DNA of 64,000 nt from Wuchereria bancrofti (Eukaryota > Nematoda > Chromadorea > Rhabditida > Onchocercidae): positions 11,251,254-11,315,253 of the forward strand of contig SSBO01000012.1 in assembly GCA_005281725.1 (NCBI GenBank), given 5' to 3'. The notes beneath the pieces are model-generated. The model was given only the letters and a program-made list of their open reading frames with translations. It had not been told where the DNA came from and did no database searches. Positions within the stretch are counted from its first letter, which is position 1. Each line of letters begins with the position of its first letter. Below, one piece after another: positions 49,601 through 64,000 of this stretch. Made by a program: the position numbers and the translations under genes.

Positions 49601-52299
49601 GTTTATGAATTTTTGATAACTGGTCTGAATGCTTGTTTTTTTTTTTTCTCTCAAAGTAAGTATTGTTTAAGAGAACTGGAATTTAAACCTTTTTACACAG
49701 TTTCTTAACGATTTAATGAATAATTATGCCCTAATGAACAAAAACAGATCTTGAATCATCAGGTGAAATGATTCCTTGTTTTTTCATTTGTTGGCCAAGT
49801 TGAGTGTGATCATTTAATTATTTAGTTCAAGCTATCTTTTGATCATTCTCTGAGAGTTTTCCAGGATCATCAGTTAAATTCAATTCAAATTCTTTTCATT
49901 CAAGCAGCAAATGCATCTTCCATACAAAAATCTGTTGGAGTCAATTAAAAGCAACTGTCAAGTTTGATTTTAACAGTTCAGGAGTGGTCAAATAGCCGGT
50001 TAAGGTTATAATGTCAGGTGAGCAAAATTTTTCACATTTTTTCCGTTGTTTAATTTTAAAAAAATGTTGTTTAACTTTAAAAAATACCACTGTGCTAAAA
50101 AGTCAATATTAGTCCTACTATATTGATAATTAATCATTGCTAAGGTTTTTCATAGCTGTAAGCAGCTGTTTCCTTATGAAATAAATAATTTGGGAAGTGA
50201 AGCAATAGGTAGCTCTACTTGAAGAAATAAGACTTAGAAAATGCAAATAATACATCATTTCAAAACATTTGTATACAACATCTTAAAATGTCAGCAAAAA
50301 TTTTTATCAAAACGCTATCCAAGATTTCTGACCTCATTGGTTCATTTGTTTTTGATATGTCCGCCCTTAAAGACTTAGTTGTTTGATTACTGAATGTTTC
50401 AATTTCATCTTTATCTTAAATTTGTGTGACACTTTTTGCATGGCTGGAGTACATTTTTGAATGTTTGTGAGAATGAGTAACAATGACACTGACATCTTTA
50501 GCAGTTAGCAGCGTTATCTTTGCCTAGGGAAGTTGGACATGGTCAGCATAAATTTGTCGTGTAAGGAGGTTGCTACAGTTCAAAGTGGAAGCAAAAAAAT
50601 GATGTCATCTAGGATGCATGTGAGCTTAAACTTAATAAAGGTTCAAAGGTTTGCACGAACAAGCATAAATATTACTATATCTGCAAAGAAATTTAGTCAT
50701 ACCTCCTCTTGAATTTACATTTTTTCACAAAATAAATGAGATAACTTCATAAGCTTTCCTAATGCTCATTTGCAAAAAATAACCGTTAATTATGCTTTTT
50801 TTTTTCAAGGATTTGAATTAATGGCAAGCATTTAAACAAAAAGACAATTCTCTTTATTTGATTATTAAAGCTTATTATCCAGTCTTTAGTAATATATCGA
50901 ACCTGACCAAAGGCAGAGTATTTAATACCTAGTCATTTTAACTACGTAATTCGAGAAAACATTGATGAAGAAAAGTTTCGTCAATGTAAATTTTGTTTAC
51001 CCGTCAGATATTATTATTGGTTAAAAATTTGAGAGGGCAAATATCTATGATCGCAGAGAATATTTTCCTCAAAGCCAATAGTATCACAATCAAACTTTAT
51101 CTCAAAATAAAATACAAAATATAATGATCTTATTTTAAAGTTTTATAAAATCATCAGCATCTTTTAGTTTTAATGAATCGTTAGTTAATAGAGTTTGTAG
51201 GACTTTACCAAGCGAATAATCAAGATTCCTAAAATGGAAATCACTGTAGTCTCAAGCAAAGTAAGTTCTGATAAATTGTGATAATCATAAAATTCATTAA
51301 AGGAAGCACTGCGCACAGTGACTAAAATTGTACTTCATTGATCGGTGAAACTAATATTAGTGGAAACGTGGCAAATTCAGCAAATTGCTGTTCAAAATAG
51401 CTCTTTTCAATTTTACAATCCATCATCCTTATAAATATTATCATTCCGCTACACCAACAAACTCTTGAGTCCATACGACAACTTTTAGGCTTAACTTGTT
51501 TTAATCTATCTGATATTGTTTTATGTAAAACGTACAGTTGTTTGCTTCAATCTGCAGTAGTTCTTCCACTGTTGCTGTTCTGAACTATTAATTACCTAAG
51601 TTATCAAATGTCTTTTGTACAGCAATACGAACACTGAAAGTGTAATTCGGTTTGGATTAATTAATAATCCTTCTGAATATTATGTGAAATTTTCTCAGCG
51701 AAATAGTGTCAGCTAAACCATTCTGTGCTATTTATTTTTTTCAGCTACCTAAATAATAAAAAAATTACATACTAAAAATACGAGCCTTTCTAATAAAACG
51801 ATCTGTTATTTACATAGGAGCAGCAGCAGCTCGGTAATGAGCTTCATAGACTGAATCTGTTCTGAAAATGCATTAATAAATCATATATGAGCACATATTA
51901 CTGCCTTCTAATTATACGTTCAATCAAGTTTCCAGTCATGTATTTTTCAACTTAATCTCCCAGAATGATTGAAATTGAGATAGTGTCTGGCCTATAACCT
52001 GTGCATTAAGAATTTAGCTTCATTAAACAACATAACTGGTCATCATTACCTGATTTCCTCCTCCGTCAGATTCTCTTTTAAGGAATTGAATCCGGTTTTG
52101 TCTTACTTTTTGCAACAATTCTGTTTTCCTTAAAACTGTTTGCTATGCAGTGATCGGCGAACTAACTGTTGAATGTTGAAGAAAGCCATTTAAGGCTGAA
52201 AATTTGTAAACTTGGTTTAGCAATATAATAGTGATAGTGCAGTAATATCATTAATTAAAGTGTCTCTGATGTCGCACAACCAAGCATAAGATTGCTTAA
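46611..52299. other. Gene-poor AT-rich region
   Basis: No supported gene. Open frames are short, AT-driven and without good splice sites. Confidence 0.45.
49162..49275. repeat. AAT/TAA-type trinucleotide repeat tract
   Basis: About 110 bases of interrupted TAA/AAT triplets. Confidence 0.9.
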
Positions 52300-52774
52300 A
52301 AACCAGTTCATACTTTACAGAACTGTATAGTTTATCCAAATAATTATAAATCATTCATTCATTCATTCATTCATTCATTCATTCAATCATTCATTCATTC
52401 ATTCATTCATTCATTAATTCATTCATTCATTCATTCATTCATTCATTTNNNNNNNNNNNNNNNNNNNNNNNNNNNNNNNNNNNNNNNNNNNNNNNNNNNN
52501 NNNNNNNNNNNNNNNNNNNNNNNNNNNNNNNNNNNNNNNNNNNNNNNNNNNNNNNNNNNNNNNNNNNNNNNNNNNNNNNNNNNNNNNNNNNNNNNNNNNN
52601 NNNNNNNNNNNNNNNAAACCAGTTCATACTTTACAGAACTGTATAGTTTATCCAAATAATTATAAATCATTCATTCATTCATTCATTCATTCATTCATTC
52701 ATTCATTCATTCATTCATTTATTCATTCATTCATTCATTCATTCATTCATCCGTTCATTCATTTCATTCATTCA
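52300..52774. repeat. (ATTC)n microsatellite around an assembly gap, duplicated flanks
   Basis: (ATTC)n runs at about 52351-52448 and 52668-52774 flank 167 Ns (52449-52615). The 50-odd bases before the first run (from 52300, AAACCAGTTCATACTTTACA and onward) recur exactly right after the gap (from 52616). This is what an assembler produces when it fails to collapse the two sides of one repeat, so the duplication may not be real. Confidence 0.9.
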
Positions 52775-55440
52775 GGTTAGAATTTCTATACCTACTAAAG
52801 GTGGGAATAGAAATTTTCAACGCATGTCTTTTTGTTGATTCTAATCTGACGAAAAACTGAACAAACAAATTATTAGTTAAATCATCTGTTCCTTTTCCTC
52901 AATCAACTGTCAGCCATTTGATGATAAATTATAGCCGAGACTGCTTTTATGGTTTTAAGGCATCAAACATTTTACATAAGCTATCATTTTGAAAGTTTGT
53001 TCGAATAATTAAACGTTCTATTTTGACAATATATTTTAAGAATTTGTCTCAACAACAGTTTAAAAGTAGAAAGCATGAAACTAATTCTGAGAAAGAAACA
53101 ATTATTGCTTATTCATGGTTTCTAGAAATTTATTATTAAATATAAGCTGGTTCATTTTATCAATTCATATTCAGGAACACAGGAAAATCGATCAGACGGT
53201 GTTGTTAATTTGATTTAAATAACATCGCACTTTTACAAATGGATATGAAATAAAAGTGATATAATAAGGTATAAAACGCAATCACCGTGTAGCAGCCAGC
53301 ACCAACACCACAGTTAGCAGTGGAAAGCAGCAGCACAATAGAAAAAACATTGGGAAGATTGTTAAAGTTAAAAAATTAACCGTTAAGTCATAACATTTTT
53401 GTGAGTCGGCAAAAAAAAAAATGCACCCAGTCGACACAGACTGTGATCAAAGTGTTTTCTGCCACAGTATTGATTACTTCCTGTATCCGTAAAAGATGGG
53501 CCAGTACTCGTGCTAATTTGTTGAAGAAAAATATCGTCCTGCCAAGTTTTTCCAATTCATACCAGTTTTAATTACGACAATTCCTGAATTTTAACATCAA
53601 TTCTTTGGGAATTTATGCTAATGTACTTTTTTAGCCACCAACCAAACAAACAATCATTCTTTATCTTCTTTTTTAAGAAAAGATATACTTCCTTTGGTGT
53701 TCGCCGTTAGTACATATCTATTAGGAATTTATTTATTACATAATTTCTGCAAAATTTTCGCTAATGCTTGGTTGAAATTTAACTATGTATAGAAGTGTCT
53801 ATGACTGCTTCACAAGCGCCAGAAACATAACTGAAAATAACTCTGAAAATGCTTGGCAGTTTAAGTGAGCGGTATAAGCATGAAAACTGAGATTTTGCTT
53901 TCAGATAGAAATATCAGTCTTCTTTGTTACCGATTTGCAAAGGTAGCTTAAAGTAATAAGGAAGAGAAGAAGGACAAGCACGGATTTTCGTAAATTTACA
54001 TCAAGTTAGATGAAAATGCTCAACAATCCGTCTTCCACTGCTGTTTTGTCTTTTTAGGTTCATACAGGATAAATTTTATATAATGTCTAAGAGGTAACAC
54101 CTAAGCATTCAGTAGCAGACTTGTTTACACTAAGCTTTGCTTAATTCTAATCTTATAACTATTAACGCCGAAGTATTGATAACTTAATTTTGTTCCTCCA
54201 AGTTTTTAGTGACGAGCCTCTCTAAGGAAAAGCGATGAGTAATTTTCCTGCTAGAAAATCGCATACCTCAGAAACATTTAGCAACATCATGCCATTTCCT
54301 GCACGCCAAAATGTATAGGACCCGTCGGGATAACAAGGATCTAATGCATTCATCCACATAGGTCATTTATCAATCAGTCATATTGTGGATTAATTATTGT
54401 CTTCTTTCTATTAACCAACAAATTAACATTGCTCGCAGTTTTTGAGAAATTTCAACCATCATGTGCTTTTTTGGTGAGCACAAAGAAATTCCCAATTAGA
54501 CTTATAAAAGAGGAACGCAAATCTGAGATGACAGAGTGCCCATTTTAAAGGATTGTTCAACTGGAACTTAACACTATTACTGAAGTAAAAGGAATCTGAG
54601 GATCATGTTGTTCTGTAACTTATCAGCTTATTTTTTAATCCTGTTTTTAGTCCCAGACGGAATTTAAGTTAAAGTGCTACGAGTTGTCATTTTCGTTGAA
54701 TCATCCATAAAAATCTTTTTCGCTTCAATGGACATTTCTTCAGCATTTCTGACCCTTCAGCTCTTTCACCTTATTAGACTTTCGCTCTTGTCATTTCATG
54801 TCCTTTTTGTCATATTTTCTCAGCAAAAAAAAATTATCATTTATACTTCTCTAATTTTTGTAATAAAGTGGCATTGTATTAAGGGAAGTTTGAATGTAAT
54901 AAAAAGGATGAATAGTTTTAGGATTTTTAGAAATGTGGGAATAAATGGAAAATTTACACCTTGGGAAATTTCTTTTTCAAAGTACTGATTTTTGTAATTT
55001 GTGGTTTTCATTTCATAAATGTGAAGCACTTTGTAAAAACTCTGATTTTTTGTCAATTTTCTCTTTTCTTTTGTTAATGAAGTATCAATTTAAATCTTTG
55101 ATAAAGTTAAACCGACTTTTAGACATTGCAATTTCAGCTTGTTACTTCATTTGGCGAAATATATGGAATTGCTTCTGAAGGGTTGTTTATAATCAACTGC
55201 GAAGTGGAAATGTTAATTGTATTTATTATTGGAGTTAGAGATAATGATTTGTTTGCATACTTACTTTATTAAGTCATTCATCATTTTCAGAATTTTAAGT
55301 TAAACCATTTATCCCATTTCATCTGTTTTTATACGAGCATATAAGCTATATGCTAATCGGATTCTTTCTGTTTTTTTTTCGATACGCGATTACCTATTTT
55401 ATTTGCATATTCTGATTATGCTAACTACAAACATTTTTCC
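52775..55440. other. Region upstream of the PKC gene, no gene seen
   Basis: AT-rich, without supported exons. A TATAAAA at 53270-53276 followed by a GC-richer CAGC/CCA stretch looks promoter-like. An acceptor TTCCAGCAG at 55444-55452, about 60 bases before the PKC start codon, may be a 5' UTR or spliced-leader acceptor (NAGNAG type). Confidence 0.35.
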
Positions 55441-55511
55441 TATTCCAGCAGACGTACAAACGCTTTTTCGTCGGCAGATATTAAAGAATACTATGTGAAA
55501 TCATTATCGAT

Positions 55512-63961
<8,450 letters not shown>

Positions 63962-64000
63962 AATCACTGATTGCATACTTCGACCGTAATGAAAGGAAGA

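Noticed and set aside
52449..52615. Minus-strand open frames across the N gap
   Set aside because: They are made of unknown residues in the assembly gap.
54674..54988. 104-codon plus frame upstream of PKC
   Set aside because: Composition is Phe/Ile/Leu/Ser from AT-rich DNA, and it does not begin with ATG.

Overview
This window looks like nuclear DNA of a nematode, most likely a filarial or related spirurid parasite. That rests on the very AT-rich background, many short introns ending in TTTCAG-like acceptors, tightly packed same-strand genes, and the gene families present. The species is inferred, not shown. All gene models below were built by hand from open frames, GT/AG sites and codon-phase continuity across introns.

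Layout, left to right. (1) 974-1937, +: the last two exons (TM6, TM7, tail) of an NPY/NPF-type neuropeptide GPCR; the rest lies outside. (2) 5533-10443, +: a complete 12-exon gene for an approximately 1,050-aa proline-rich, Arg/Glu-rich protein, unrecognised and probably nuclear. (3) 14.7-16.7 kb, +: a two-RRM hnRNP A/B-like protein with a Lys-rich tail. (4) 22.8-18.8 kb, -: a tandem pair made of a 71-aa small gene followed closely by a 10-exon F-box/leucine-rich-repeat protein, spaced like an operon. (5) 29.1-25.1 kb, -: scattered exons of an unrecognised gene, linked mainly by matching intron phase. (6) 32.9-34.1 kb, +: the 3' part of an unrecognised, charged protein. (7) 34.5-35.4 kb, +: a small cysteine-rich protein with the pattern of an IL-17-type cystine-knot cytokine; a fragment resembling its core lies on the other strand near 37.9 kb. 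(8) 35.4-55.4 kb: about 20 kb with no convincing gene, holding hairpins, microsatellites and a 167-base N gap between duplicated flanks. (9) 55.5-64.0 kb, +: a complete conventional (Ca2+/DAG-dependent) protein kinase C, 753 aa in 17 exons, with a likely alternative first exon at 56.9 kb and an unusual C-terminal tail.

The genes do not form one pathway. Several concern signalling (neuropeptide GPCR, putative cytokine, PKC) and RNA or protein turnover (hnRNP, F-box). The most interesting items are the IL-17-like gene with its possible decayed copy, the altered PKC phosphorylation tail and alternative N-terminus, the 71-aa/F-box pair, two perfect hairpins in the gene desert, and the unrecognised minus-strand gene.
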